Below are positions 54,392-62,391 of a stretch of DNA of 64,000 bases, in pieces. The notes beneath the pieces are model-generated. The model did no database searches and was not told the origin of the DNA. It was given only the letters and a program-made list of their open reading frames with translations. Location of the stretch: positions 3,580,594-3,644,593 of the forward strand of contig NZ_CP022584.1 of assembly GCF_002240225.1 (NCBI RefSeq), read 5' to 3'. This DNA is from Paenibacillus physcomitrellae. Its GTDB lineage: Bacteria > Bacillota > Bacilli > Paenibacillales > Paenibacillaceae. The position numbers were made by a program, and so were the translations under genes. How positions within the stretch are numbered: position 1 is the stretch's first letter; every line of letters starts with the position of its first letter.

Positions 54392-54858
54392 CGTAAATCC
54401 TCCTTAAATGGACATAAGCGCCAACCAAAACTGCTGGCTGACGCTTACTGATGTGTATAGTTAACCGTACCTTCTGTACACGTAAAAAGGCACATGGTTC
54501 CTTCCAAGGCTAAAACCTTCAATCTCAAACTTCTAAAACAACAAAAGCCCTACCTCTCTTCTGTCCTTGCGGCTCCGATGACCGCGCCAGTGTGAATCAG
54601 AAACTGCTTAAAATCCATACTCTTAGGGTTCATCAAATAGGAATTTATATACCGGAAACGGTATTCAAGGAGGGTTAAAGCCAAATGAGGAATTAAAAAG
54701 CGTTAACATACTAAATATATATTATACACGTTGTATAGTGGGGAGTCAAGAAATATAAACTTCAACAAAAAAATGTTTACTGCATAGGCCAAACCGGTTA
54801 ATGGTAATAATAGGAGTAAATCAAATTGTGAGTCTGATAAACAAGGAGGCGAGCGGAT
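54392..54858. other. Intergenic region with no recognised gene
   Basis: About 460 bp. Contains AT-rich stretches with TATACACGTTGTATAG-like dyad sequence near 54.72-54.74 kb that could be a promoter/operator. No gene seen until the small ORF at 54859. Confidence 0.4.
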
Positions 54859-54972
54859 ATGAATGAACATTTTTGGTACATTTTAATTCTGGGCCTGGTT
54901 GGCGTGATCGGCATTGTTGGTGTAGGCTGGTTTATGGTGATGCTTGGCCGTGAGGAGCGCGGGGCGCGTTGA
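54859..54972 (+). CDS. Small single-helix membrane protein
   Basis: 37 residues from an ATG 11 nt after AAGGAGG. A single hydrophobic helix (WYILILGLVGVIGIVGVGWF) with a charged end GREERGAR. Too short for most gene finders. The composition matches the host genome rather than the following array. Function unknown. Confidence 0.6.
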   Translation: MNEHFWYILILGLVGVIGIVGVGWFMVMLGREERGAR

Positions 54973-55123
54973 GTTAATTGGTGAGCGGTGATGGGATTAC
55001 CGCCCTGCGATGAACCGGAATGATTATGCAAATGCTCGACTACCGTTATGAATCGAGGCCAAGCGTGAGCATGGAGCTGCACGAATAACGTAAAGTGAAA
55101 AAGAAAAGACGAATCTGATAATC

Positions 55124-55172
55124 AGAAGGTTGTTGTTCTCTGCGGAGAGCGGCAGCCTTTTTCTTTTTTACT
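55124..55172 (+). terminator. Intrinsic terminator before the array
   Basis: AAGG(T)TG(T)TG...TCTC..GAGA..CGGCAGCCTT stem followed by TTTCTTTTTTA. Confidence 0.7.
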
Positions 55173-55283
55173 CAAGGCGGGATAGGAAACTGAACGGGAT
55201 GGAAGGTGAAGGTGAATTTTGGGAAAAAAGGAACTTAAGGAACGGACGAAGAAATCTATAAGGGATGAGAGGGTTCGCAGATA

Positions 55284-55366
55284 TTCCGGAGTTAGGGGTA
55301 TTTGTGAAGTTCGGAGATAAGGGGTTAGGGGTTATTTATACGAAGTTCGGATAAGTGGTGTTAAGC
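55284..55366 (+). other. attI-like left end of the cassette array
   Basis: Three GTTA boxes read the same way: GTTAGGG at 55291, GTTAGGG at 55324, and GTTAAGC at 55360. Spacings are 33 and 36 bp, and the sequence GAAGTTCGGA lies between them twice. The third box is the 5' boundary of the first cassette (its inverse, GCTTAAC, ends that cassette at 55642). Repeated recombinase-box-like sequences next to a single insertion point resemble the direct-repeat layout of integron attI sites. No integrase gene is next to it, so the label is an inference. Confidence 0.45.
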
Positions 55367-55423
55367 GAAACTTCCGAAAGAATATAGAATTCATAATAAC
55401 ATCTACAAAAACAAGAAATGTAT

Positions 55424-55600
55424 GAAGTAAACTCGAAACCGAGGCAAGCCCGGCGAATGCAAAGATTATAACGAAGTGAATTCGGAACCGAGGCAAGCCC
55501 GGCGAATGCAAGGACTATAACGAAGTGAATTCGGAACCGAAGCAAATCCGGCGTATACAAAGACTGCACGAAGTGAGCTCGGAATCGAAGAAATTCCAAT
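55424..55600 (+). repeat. 49-bp tandem repeats in cassette 1
   Basis: Four tandem copies with starts at 55424, 55473, 55522 and ~55570; unit begins GAAGTGAATTCGGAACCGAGGCAAGCC (given in part). The units diverge slightly toward the ends. No ORF with an RBS spans them. They make up most of cassette 1. Confidence 0.85.
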
Positions 55601-55635
55601 AATAATTGGGATGTAATCCAAGAGGTCGAAGCATC

Positions 55636-55780
55636 GCTTAACACCGTATTCACGCTGCGGGGCTATCGCCCCTTGGTTGTCGGATGTATAATCATGGAAG
55701 AAGCTCAGACAACAAACGACCCAGCCTAAGATAAGAGCTATCTAAGGCTGGGTCGTTTCGTGAATACAAAGACGTTAGGC
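55636..55780 (+). repeat. attC-like site 1
   Basis: Left box GCTTAAC (55636), closing stem GTATTCACG (55646-55654) with CGTGAATAC (55759-55767), right box GTTAGGC (55774-55780). Internal hairpins: GCGGGGC..GCCCC, GTTGTC..GACAAC and a 14-bp stem AAACGACCCAGCCT/AGGCTGGGTCGTTT. 145 nt. Confidence 0.75.
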
Positions 55781-55951
55781 GAAACCTCTGGAATGCTGAT
55801 GTGATAGTAATCTCAGAGAAGTGAAAGATTCAATGAAGCAAGACAAAAACTACTCTTCGGTCAGCAACATAATTATTTGAGTTAACTTGCCAGATCATAA
55901 ATCTTGTTTCCTCTCGAGTTCTTGACTTCAAAATATGAGGACGAAAAATTT

Positions 55952-56302
55952 ATGAAAAAGAAAACAAAGGTAATTTTGATTATTATAACAACGCTTGTGT
56001 GTTTACTAATCACAGCTGCAATTACTTATGTACAGGTGAACAAGATTATATATGCAAATAGGGTGACAGACTATTTACTAGAGAAGCAAAATTATAATAG
56101 TGAAGAGATCGAATTCGTCGAAGGTGTCTGGGGGAAGATGTTGCCCGCGTTTTTTGCAGTAGTTGTATTTAAGGATGAGCCAGAAGTTGAATATATATAT
56201 TTTGCACATAATGAAGTAATGCAGTTTGGATATAGACTGACTGAAGCAGGAAAGCAAATAGGAATAGAAGAATTAGAACTGAAACATTTAGATAATAGAT
56301 GA
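55952..56302 (+). CDS. Cassette 2: DUF3139-like membrane-anchored small protein
   Basis: 116 residues from ATG 55952 (GAGG 11 nt upstream). N-terminal Lys-rich segment and one helix (VILIIITTLVCLLITAAIT), then YLLEKQNYNSEEIEFVEGVWGK and a short alpha/beta region, the general layout of DUF3139-type proteins (an extracytoplasmic domain with an 'ylleK-y...I' start). AT-rich. The stop lies 30 nt before the R'' box of attC-like site 2, typical of a gene cassette. Confidence 0.65.
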   Translation: MKKKTKVILIIITTLVCLLITAAITYVQVNKIIYANRVTDYLLEKQNYNSEEIEFVEGVWGKMLPAFFAVVVFKDEPEVEYIYFAHNEVMQFGYRLTEAGKQIGIEELELKHLDNR

Positions 56303-56332
56303 TGTTAGGATTTCGAAGAGGTTAGAGGCATC

Positions 56333-56501
56333 GTCTAACAAAATATTCACGCTTCGGGGCATTCGCCCCTCGGCCCACCAAGAAACGGATCGAGCTAAAC
56401 GCCGATCCGGGCGGACACATCCGCACCGACTAACCGCATCGCGGCCGGCTCCTGGCGGAGCCTTAAGTCGGTGGGACGTCGTGAATACGGGAACGTTATA
56501 G
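56333..56501 (+). repeat. attC-like site 2
   Basis: GTCTAAC (56333) ... TATTCACG stem with CGTGAATA ... GTTATAG (56495-56501). 169 nt, with GC-rich internal hairpins (CGGGGC..GCCCC; CCGACTTA-type arms TAAGTCGG/CCGACTAA). Confidence 0.75.
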
Positions 56502-56538
56502 GAAATCAGCGCAATACATTGAAAACTAGGAGAATCAT

Positions 56539-57255
56539 ATGAATCTATTTTTTATGGATGAGTGTAAGCCATCTCAATTGAAAATTTCTTCATTGACGGG
56601 GATACTAATACCCGTCGGTAAATATCCAAAGATGAGAACTGAATTCTATAACATGTTGAATAAATTCATTTCTCCTGAAATAGGCACTATTAATATGAAT
56701 ATTCCTGAACTACATGGAAGTAATTTACTTAGAGACTATCCGGATGACGTTAAGTTAGACATTATTGATGAGATAATTTCAATTGTTAACTCATTCCAAA
56801 TCAATATCTACAGAGTAGGGTATTTTATTAATGAGCAAACAGATAAGTTTTTCGGTCAAGATAAAAACCTTCTGGGATTATGTTGGGGCAGCTTAGTTAA
56901 TATTCTTCAACCAGTACTGGAACGAGAAACTATAATCCCTGTAATGGATAAGATAAATTCAAAAGAAGTATCAATCATGTCTGGAATGGTTAAGTCTACT
57001 GATATTATAAGACATGTAAATCCAGATTTTCTAAGCATAAAGAACTCAGAAAATATTTTTGGGGAAGTCTTTTATGCTGACAGCAATTATTCTATATTTA
57101 CTCAACTTGTTGATATCATAAGTTATTGCAGACATATTAATGATAAACACATTTATGGTAATTTTAAATTATCATCATTTCATATAGAAATATTAGAAAA
57201 ATCAAAAAGAATTAATATGACTTATGAAGAGATTATTAAATTAAAGATAGATTAA
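56539..57255 (+). CDS. Cassette 3: DUF3800-family protein
   Basis: 238 residues. Starts NLFFMDECKPSQLK, where the acidic pair D-E occupies the place of the DUF3800 YIDESG motif, and ends with SIFTQLVDIISYCRH, equivalent to the conserved QLADLI motif. DUF3800 proteins have an RNase H-like layout and are common in mobile and defence contexts; activity unproven. RBS AGGAG 9 nt before ATG. The gene starts 38 nt after the GTTATAG box and stops 39 nt before the next R'' box. Confidence 0.7.
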   Translation: MNLFFMDECKPSQLKISSLTGILIPVGKYPKMRTEFYNMLNKFISPEIGTINMNIPELHGSNLLRDYPDDVKLDIIDEIISIVNSFQINIYRVGYFINEQTDKFFGQDKNLLGLCWGSLVNILQPVLERETIIPVMDKINSKEVSIMSGMVKSTDIIRHVNPDFLSIKNSENIFGEVFYADSNYSIFTQLVDIISYCRHINDKHIYGNFKLSSFHIEILEKSKRINMTYEEIIKLKID

Positions 57256-57293
57256 GGCATTGTGAAAGTTAGATCGAAGAAGGCGTTGACATC

Positions 57294-57409
57294 CTATAAC
57301 AATATATTCACGCTGCGGGCCGTTCGGCCCTGGGTCTGCCAGTAGATAATTCTAGGAAGTGGAAGCAGGCAGACAACCCTACGGGTTCGTGAATACAACA
57401 ACGTTATAA
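57294..57409 (+). repeat. attC-like site 3
   Basis: CTATAAC (57294) ... TATTCACGCTGCGGGCC ... CGTGAATA ... GTTATAA (57403-57409). The shortest intact site, 116 nt. Internal stem GGTCTGCC/GGCAGAC and CCCT..AGGG-type closure. Its left box is the exact inverse of the cassette 3 start. Confidence 0.75.
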
Positions 57410-57543
57410 GAAATTCCGGCAAAACATATTTAAAACATAAATACGAACAAACATTCTATTGATGAGTTGTTATATGTGGTAGAATAAGGAAGTACAATTG
57501 AATCTTGGGTGGGCATGGTTTCCCTTCGAAAGGAGGTGAAGCC

Positions 57544-57639
57544 ATGGAGGTTAAAGATGCATTGACAATAATGTTCCTTTTCGGAACGTTTATCCTTGCC
57601 CTCTTAACATACATTAATTCTAACAACAAGAGAAAGTAA
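57544..57639 (+). CDS. Cassette 4: small holin-like type I toxin
   Basis: 31 residues: MEVKDALTIMFLFGTFILA then LLTYINSNNKRK. A hydrophobic core with a charged tail, matching the 'putative holin-like toxin' (TxpA/Hol_Tox) type. A perfect RBS (AAAGGAGGTGAAGCC) precedes it. The 3' side has hairpin AAACCCACC..GGTGGGTTT (~57.64-57.68 kb) then a second terminator. In this family such toxins are checked by an overlapping antisense RNA; an antisense transcript reading from ~57.78 kb on the minus strand is possible. Missing from a standard ORF cutoff because of its size. Confidence 0.8.
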   Translation: MEVKDALTIMFLFGTFILALLTYINSNNKRK

Positions 57640-57677
57640 AAACCCACCCCAAGGTTAACGGCCGAAGGTGGGTTTTG
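57640..57677. terminator. Terminator of the toxin mRNA / antisense RNA
   Basis: AAAACCCACC pairs with GGTGGGTTTT, flanked by A/T tracts. Shared by both strands as in TxpA/RatA-type modules. Confidence 0.7.
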
Positions 57678-57721
57678 TTCCTTAAATGACTTAGAGGGGA
57701 ATAAACCATCCAAGCCAATTG

Positions 57722-57757
57722 TATAACCGAGTGTTCTCAGCACTCGGTTTTCTTATA
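57722..57757 (+). terminator. Second terminator in cassette 4
   Basis: ACCGAGTG-TTCTCA-GCACTCGGTTTTCTT. On the minus strand this could be the 5' hairpin of the antisense RNA. Confidence 0.65.
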
Positions 57758-57932
57758 CAAATAATACCATACCTATAAGACGAAGAAAACCCGAAAAATA
57801 AATCTATGAATGAAGAACATGATTAAGGAACTCAAATAAGGATCCGAATAAGAACTTGAATAAGAACTTGAATAAGAACTTGCATTAAGCCTAAGGACAT
57901 ATTTGTAGCAACCCAAAGAAGGCCGGAACATC

Positions 57933-58094
57933 CTATAACACCGTATTCACGCGCCGGGCCTGACGGATCTAGGTCTGCAAGAGGCATTTCGAGGAAGCAG
58001 AATCAGCAGACAACTCTGCACTGGCTAAGTCCGTCGGACCCGAGGCTTACGCCCCTTAAGCCAGTGAGGGTTCGTGAATACAAGAACGTTATAT
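57933..58094 (+). repeat. attC-like site 4
   Basis: CTATAAC (57933) ... GTATTCACG/CGTGAATAC ... GTTATAT (58088-58094). 162 nt; internal GGTCTGC/GCAGAC and CACTGGCTAAG/TTAAGCCAGTG stems. Confidence 0.75.
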
Positions 58095-58133
58095 GACATC
58101 ACAGACAAATGAATATTAGAAAGAGGAATCTAG

Positions 58134-58586
58134 ATGGGATATATTTCAGAACTCCGGAAATTGGTCGGTACTCGACCTTTAATTTTGACTGGTGTGACGG
58201 TTATCGTATTGAACGAAGAAAAGAATATATTGCTTCAAAGAAGAACGGATACAGGAGATTGGGGAGTTATTGGAGGAGCCTTAGAAATAGCTGAAACTTT
58301 TGAAGAAGCAGGACATAGAGAATTATATGAAGAAGCTGGACTCAATGCAGAAGAACTGAAATTTATAACGGTCTTATCTGGAAGTGATATGTACTATCAA
58401 TATCCTCATGGCGATGAAGTTTATAATGCAATTATAGTATACGAAGCCCACAAGGTATCTGGGATTCCAACAATCAATGATAATGAAGGACTTGAATTGA
58501 AGTATTTTAGTTTAAAAGAGCCAATAAATGAATTGAATTCAATGACCTATAAGATCTTAAAGAAGTCAGGATACATTCATTGGTAG
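58134..58586 (+). CDS. Cassette 5: NUDIX hydrolase
   Basis: 150 residues. Perfect NUDIX box: GALEIAE-(7)-REL-YEEAGL, i.e. G-x5-E-x7-REUxEExGU, in the middle of a standard-length NUDIX fold. Hydrolyses nucleoside diphosphate-linked substrates; N-terminal YISELRKLVGTRPLILTGV is typical of the ADP-ribose/dNTP group. Gene start is 40 nt after the GTTATAT box. The cassette ends are inverse over 18 of 19 nt. Confidence 0.9.
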   Translation: MGYISELRKLVGTRPLILTGVTVIVLNEEKNILLQRRTDTGDWGVIGGALEIAETFEEAGHRELYEEAGLNAEELKFITVLSGSDMYYQYPHGDEVYNAIIVYEAHKVSGIPTINDNEGLELKYFSLKEPINELNSMTYKILKKSGYIHW

Positions 58587-58610
58587 TTAATCGAAGAAGT
58601 CTGTGACGTC

Positions 58611-58776
58611 ATATAACAATATATTCACGCTGCGGGCCAGTCGGCCCTTGGTTCGCCCGATGAGGATGAAGCTGGAAGTGGATTCAGGCGAACAACCCTG
58701 CGAACCTAACCGCGTCGCGACCGGCAGCTGTGGCTGCCTTAAGGTTCTCGGGTTCATGAATACAATAACGTTAGGC
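58611..58776 (+). repeat. attC-like site 5
   Basis: ATATAAC (58611) ... TATTCACGCTGCGGGCC ... ATGAATA (one mismatch to the usual arm) ... GTTAGGC (58770-58776). 166 nt. Internal GTTCGCC/GGCGAAC stem and GAACCTAA/TTAAGGTTC. Confidence 0.75.
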
Positions 58777-58829
58777 GAAATTCTTGCAAATAATAATATA
58801 AATACATCATAAATTCGGAGGGGGAATTT

Positions 58830-59576
58830 TTGCTTAACTTTAAAAGAAAAATGAAAGACAAAGGGAAGAGCTTTGAAGAGCTTGTACAATACGTGTATCA
58901 ACAACTGTTATTCCTTGAAGGGAAGGAGATTCAAGTATTAAGAGATATTGAGATATTAGGAAAGTCAGGTGCAAAACATCAAATAGATGCTTTCTATCAA
59001 TTTGAATTAGTTGGGGTAACACATAAAGTAGTTATTGAATGTAAGAACCATACTAGACCAATTACCAAAGGAAACGTTCAGGAATTCTATGGTAAGCTTT
59101 TAGATTTAGATAATTGTACCGGAATCATGGTTTCATCAAGTGGATTTCAGCAAGGGGCGGAAACAATTGCATCGCATTATGGAATAGAACTAATATCGAT
59201 GGGAGAACTTCCTTTGTTAGGTAAAGTAGTGGCTGCTAAAATTGCTGTTATTTTACCTAATGAAAAGGTTGTAGGCCAACCCTTTTGGACTCTAATGGGT
59301 GACCAAGATGGTGAAGTGAATGGTACATACATGGTTTTACCTCACGAAAATGATAAGGGATTTTATTTGTTTACTTCAAAAAAGACAGCAGAATTGATTT
59401 CTAATAGAGCTGGTGGGTTAGTCAGAGGAGTTAGCCAACTTCATCTTAGAGTACTACTTTCATTTGCAGACTATCATAAGCTGAAATTTATGTTTTTCCC
59501 CTATGATGAACAGTTGATATTTAAGTTATCTACGATTGAAGTTAAGGAACATTTTTTAAATTCGGATTTTAGTTAG
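58830..59576 (+). CDS. Cassette 6: Mrr-like restriction endonuclease fold protein
   Basis: 248 residues from TTG 58830, 6 nt after GGAGGGGG. The PD-(D/E)xK nuclease core is visible: KHQIDAFYQFE...HKVVIECKNHTRPITKGNVQEFYG (Asp, then E-x-K in IECKNH) followed by SSSGFQQGAETIASHYGIELI, the Mrr_cat signature. The C-terminal ~100 residues are a separate domain not recognised. Likely a DNA endonuclease in a defence role. Single-gene cassette. Confidence 0.75.
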   Translation: MLNFKRKMKDKGKSFEELVQYVYQQLLFLEGKEIQVLRDIEILGKSGAKHQIDAFYQFELVGVTHKVVIECKNHTRPITKGNVQEFYGKLLDLDNCTGIMVSSSGFQQGAETIASHYGIELISMGELPLLGKVVAAKIAVILPNEKVVGQPFWTLMGDQDGEVNGTYMVLPHENDKGFYLFTSKKTAELISNRAGGLVRGVSQLHLRVLLSFADYHKLKFMFFPYDEQLIFKLSTIEVKEHFLNSDFS

Positions 59577-59596
59577 GCTTCGAAGGCAATAACTTC

Positions 59597-59770
59597 ACCT
59601 AACATTATATTCACGCTTCGGAGCCTGGCGGCTCCTCGGTCCGCCCGAGGGGATTGGCAGGGAAGTGGAGTCAGGCAGTCAGGCTGACACATCCGCACCA
59701 CCCAACAGCATCACGGCCGGTCCTTCGGACCTTAGGGTGGTGTGACGTCGTGAATACGGGAACGTTAGGT
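59597..59770 (+). repeat. attC-like site 6
   Basis: ACCTAAC (59597) ... TATTCACGCTTCGGAGCC ... CGTGAATA ... GTTAGGT (59764-59770). 174 nt, the longest. Internal CACCACCC/GGGTGGTG stem. Confidence 0.75.
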
Positions 59771-59789
59771 GAAATTACTGAAGGGATAG

Positions 59790-60683
59790 ATGCGTAAAGT
59801 GAAAATAAAGAAAAAAATAAGAGTGATAAAACATTGGGAATTACATGGTGCAAAATATGTTCTTGCACTTTTTCTTATTACTATCATTGGAGCATTATAC
59901 GTAGTAATAAGATATTCAAATTTAATTAGTAAGGCGGAGGCATCATTCAAGGACCCAGGATTTATTGGGATATTCGGATCTCTATTGGGAGCTTTAGTAG
60001 GGGGCCTCATGTCAATTATAGCAGCGGTTTATGTTAATAATAAACAATCTAAATCAAAAGCGTATTTAGTCAAGATGAATGTTACTTACAAACCACTCTA
60101 CGATGAGTTGATTGAATTAAAATCAATATTAGAACAAAATCCTTATCCGAATTATTTTCGGTTTGAGAAGGGAACTCAAACATTAGTTCCTCACCCACAG
60201 TTTAATGCTTGGGAAAGAATTAAAAGCGATTCACGTTATCTTTTTGTTCCGAACTATATAAAAACCGAATTTAGTAATTTCTATGTACTTGTAGAAGAGT
60301 ATTTAACATCACGGTATCAAGCATCTCAAGAAATACAAGATAAAATCAATGAAGTGCTTTTCAGAATGTATTTGACCACTTGTACCATTCAAAATCTCGG
60401 AGAAGTTATTACTAGTAAAATAGTAAGTAATGATGACGAAAACGGATCTATATTTTCGTTTTATTTTGACGATGCGTTAAATCCCAGAGTAACATTAAAT
60501 GATCAGCAAAAAGCTGAACTGACAGAAATAATTTTTGAAGAGTGTAATAATTTAAGTTCAGCTCGCCAGTTAAAATGGAATTATATATGCATGACTGAAA
60601 AAATTGATGAACTGATTTTTTGTATTGGTACGATCATTGAAATTATTAACAAAAAGTATGAAAATCATAGTGCAATTATTTGA
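59790..60683 (+). CDS. Cassette 7, first gene: two-helix membrane protein
   Basis: 297 residues. Basic N-terminus, helices at aa ~24-42 (YVLALFLITIIGALYVVI) and ~58-80 (FGSLLGALVGGLMSIIAAVYV), then a long cytosolic helical domain with KAYLVKMNVTYKPLYDELIELKSILEQNP. No family recognised. The layout (two N-terminal helices plus a soluble effector-like domain) is seen in some anti-phage membrane proteins, but this is only a resemblance. Start 20 nt after the GTTAGGT box. Confidence 0.65.
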   Translation: MRKVKIKKKIRVIKHWELHGAKYVLALFLITIIGALYVVIRYSNLISKAEASFKDPGFIGIFGSLLGALVGGLMSIIAAVYVNNKQSKSKAYLVKMNVTYKPLYDELIELKSILEQNPYPNYFRFEKGTQTLVPHPQFNAWERIKSDSRYLFVPNYIKTEFSNFYVLVEEYLTSRYQASQEIQDKINEVLFRMYLTTCTIQNLGEVITSKIVSNDDENGSIFSFYFDDALNPRVTLNDQQKAELTEIIFEECNNLSSARQLKWNYICMTEKIDELIFCIGTIIEIINKKYENHSAII

Positions 60684-60699
60684 TATGTGAGGGAAATAA

Positions 60700-60906
60700 A
60701 TGAAAAATTATGGGTTGAGTAAGCACAGAATAAGAGATATCGTAAGTTACCAATTTAATAAGCATCCAGATATTTATTATTATTTGGACAATCAGTATTT
60801 AGAGCAAATAATAAGTTCATTGGTTGAGGGATTTGCTGAAGCAATGGAAAGAAACAACAAAGAGCTGATAGAATCGTTATTTCGGGAATTAAATCGTAGG
60901 CTGTAA
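60700..60906 (+). CDS. Cassette 7, second gene: small helical protein
   Basis: 68 residues (KNYGLSKHRIRDIVSYQFNK start; acidic-amphipathic C-terminal helices). RBS GTGAGGGAAA before ATG. It begins 16 bp after the membrane protein, so the pair is one operon in one cassette. Function unknown; could be a partner or inhibitor of the first protein. Confidence 0.6.
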   Translation: MKNYGLSKHRIRDIVSYQFNKHPDIYYYLDNQYLEQIISSLVEGFAEAMERNNKELIESLFRELNRRL

Positions 60907-60925
60907 CGAAGATGAAAGTAACTTC

Positions 60926-61081
60926 ACCTAACAATATAGCTTCGGGCCTGACGGCCCTTGGTCTGCAGAGGTTTTTCGAGGGTGCGAATTCAGCAGACAA
61001 CCCTGCACTGGCTAAGTATGTCGGACCCGGGGCTAACGCCCCTTAAGCCTCTCGGGTTCGTGAACACAGAGAACGTGGCAT
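60926..61081 (+). repeat. attC-like site 7 (decayed)
   Basis: ACCTAAC (60926) is intact, but TATTCACG is shortened to TATAGC, the right arm reads CGTGAACA and the right box is GTGGCAT. The central hairpins (GGTCTGC/GCAGAC) are preserved. Probably inactive. Confidence 0.6.
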
Positions 61082-61221
61082 GAAAGGGCTGCTAATTGTA
61101 TTAAAACCATAAAAAACTTAGGCCCAACCAATATATAAGAACGCAGATGTAAATAAAGGTAAAATATAACTACAATTGAATCTTGGGTGGTCATGGTTTC
61201 CCTTCGAAAGGAGGTGAAGCC

Positions 61222-61316
61222 ATGGAGGTGAAAGATGCACTACGATTATGTTCCTATTTGGATCATTCATTCTTGCACTTTTAACTTACATTAATAATAA
61301 CAACAAGAGAAAGTAA
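61222..61316 (+). pseudogene. Cassette 8: frameshifted copy of the holin-like toxin
   Basis: Closely related to the gene at 57544, with an identical RBS and MEVKDAL start. One A is missing at about 61242-61243 (GATGCACTACG versus expected GCACTAACG), which throws the frame and stops after 20 residues. Restoring the base gives LTIMFLFGSFILALLTY... to a stop at 61316. The same paired terminators follow (AAACCCACC...; ACCAAGTG..CACTTGGT). Confidence 0.8.
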
Positions 61317-61529
61317 AAACCCACCCCAAGGTTGACCGCCGAAGGTGGGTTTTCGATCGTAAATGACTAAGAAGGGATTACCCATCCAAGCCAATTGTAT
61401 GGACCAAGTGTTAGCGCACTTGGTCTTTATTAAATATATGGTACCATAATTGAAAAGATGTATCAAAGAACTAATTGTAGAAAAGACATAATTGCATTAT
61501 GGGAGTATTTCGAAGAGGGCATCCCCATC

Positions 61530-61687
61530 AGATAACATAGTATTCACGCTGCGTTGCCTACGGCTCCTTGGTTTGCAAGAGGCGGTTCAGGAAGTAGTTC
61601 AGCAGACAATCTGCGAGGCTAAGTCTCCGACCCAGTCGCTAAAGCTCCTTTAAGCCTCTCGGACTCGTGAATACAAGAACGTTAGCT
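61530..61687 (+). repeat. attC-like site 8
   Basis: AGATAAC (61530) ... GTATTCACG/CGTGAATAC ... GTTAGCT (61681-61687). 158 nt. Internal GGTTTGC/GCAGAC-type stem is less perfect than in other sites. Confidence 0.7.
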
Positions 61688-61738
61688 GAAATTCCCGAAA
61701 ATACTAAAAAAACTTAAGTTCAATCTTGGAGGTATGAA

Positions 61739-62092
61739 ATGAAGGTCAAACGAGTTGTCTCTAATATCGCTACACGGGATATCGCTGCAGCTAAATGTTT
61801 TTATCAGGACGTACTTGGACTTGATTTATTAATGGACCATGGTTGGATTGCAACATACGGGTCGCAGGAGGAGATGAGCATACAAATTAGTTTTGCCTCA
61901 GAGGGAGGATCCCACACGTCTACGCCTGATCTTTCGATTGAAGTCGATGATTTAGATGCAGCGTATGAACGCATGAAGAGTGCAGGATTTTCGATAGAAT
62001 ATGGACCTGTTGATGAGCCGTGGGGAGTTCGTCGGTTCTTTGTCCGTGACCCATTTGGCAAGCTCATTAATATACTTGCTCATATACAATAA
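61739..62092 (+). CDS. Cassette 9: VOC-family (glyoxalase/bleomycin resistance-like) protein
   Basis: 117 residues. RVVSNIATRDIAAAKCFYQDVLGLDLLMDHGW start and VRRFFVRDPFGKLINILAHI end are the beta-alpha-beta-beta-beta halves of a VOC monomer. Such cassettes often carry antibiotic- or stress-related VOC proteins; the substrate is unknown. RBS TTGGAGG before ATG 61739. Confidence 0.85.
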   Translation: MKVKRVVSNIATRDIAAAKCFYQDVLGLDLLMDHGWIATYGSQEEMSIQISFASEGGSHTSTPDLSIEVDDLDAAYERMKSAGFSIEYGPVDEPWGVRRFFVRDPFGKLINILAHIQ

Positions 62093-62276
62093 AGTGCTTA
62101 GATTCACGTCCACACAATCAATGTACATAATGAATTAGGTAAACATAAGAAAATTAATTGCAAATTGTGAGATTCCTTGTAGAAATAGACTTGTTTGATC
62201 TAGAGAACATTTAAAAGAATATTTATAATGACTGAGGTTTGGGGCAGGCTTCGAAGTCGGGACATCAGTTAACAAC

Positions 62277-62391
62277 ATATTCACACAGCGGGCCTGACGT
62301 CCTTTGGTCTGAAGATGCATTGACAGAGAAGCAGACAACATTACAGACCCTATATAAATAAAAATCAATAAATCCTATAAAAGCGTTATAA
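62277..62391 (+). repeat. attC-like site 9 (partial)
   Basis: AGTTAAC (62277) ... ATATTCACACAGCGGGCC ... GGTCTG..CAGAC; the right arm is replaced by AT-rich sequence and the right box is GTTATAA (62385-62391). Decayed on the right side. Confidence 0.5.

Noticed and set aside
55424..55600. Possible CRISPR array (four regular repeats)
   Set aside because: The units are contiguous 49-bp tandem repeats with no spacers, and no cas genes are nearby.
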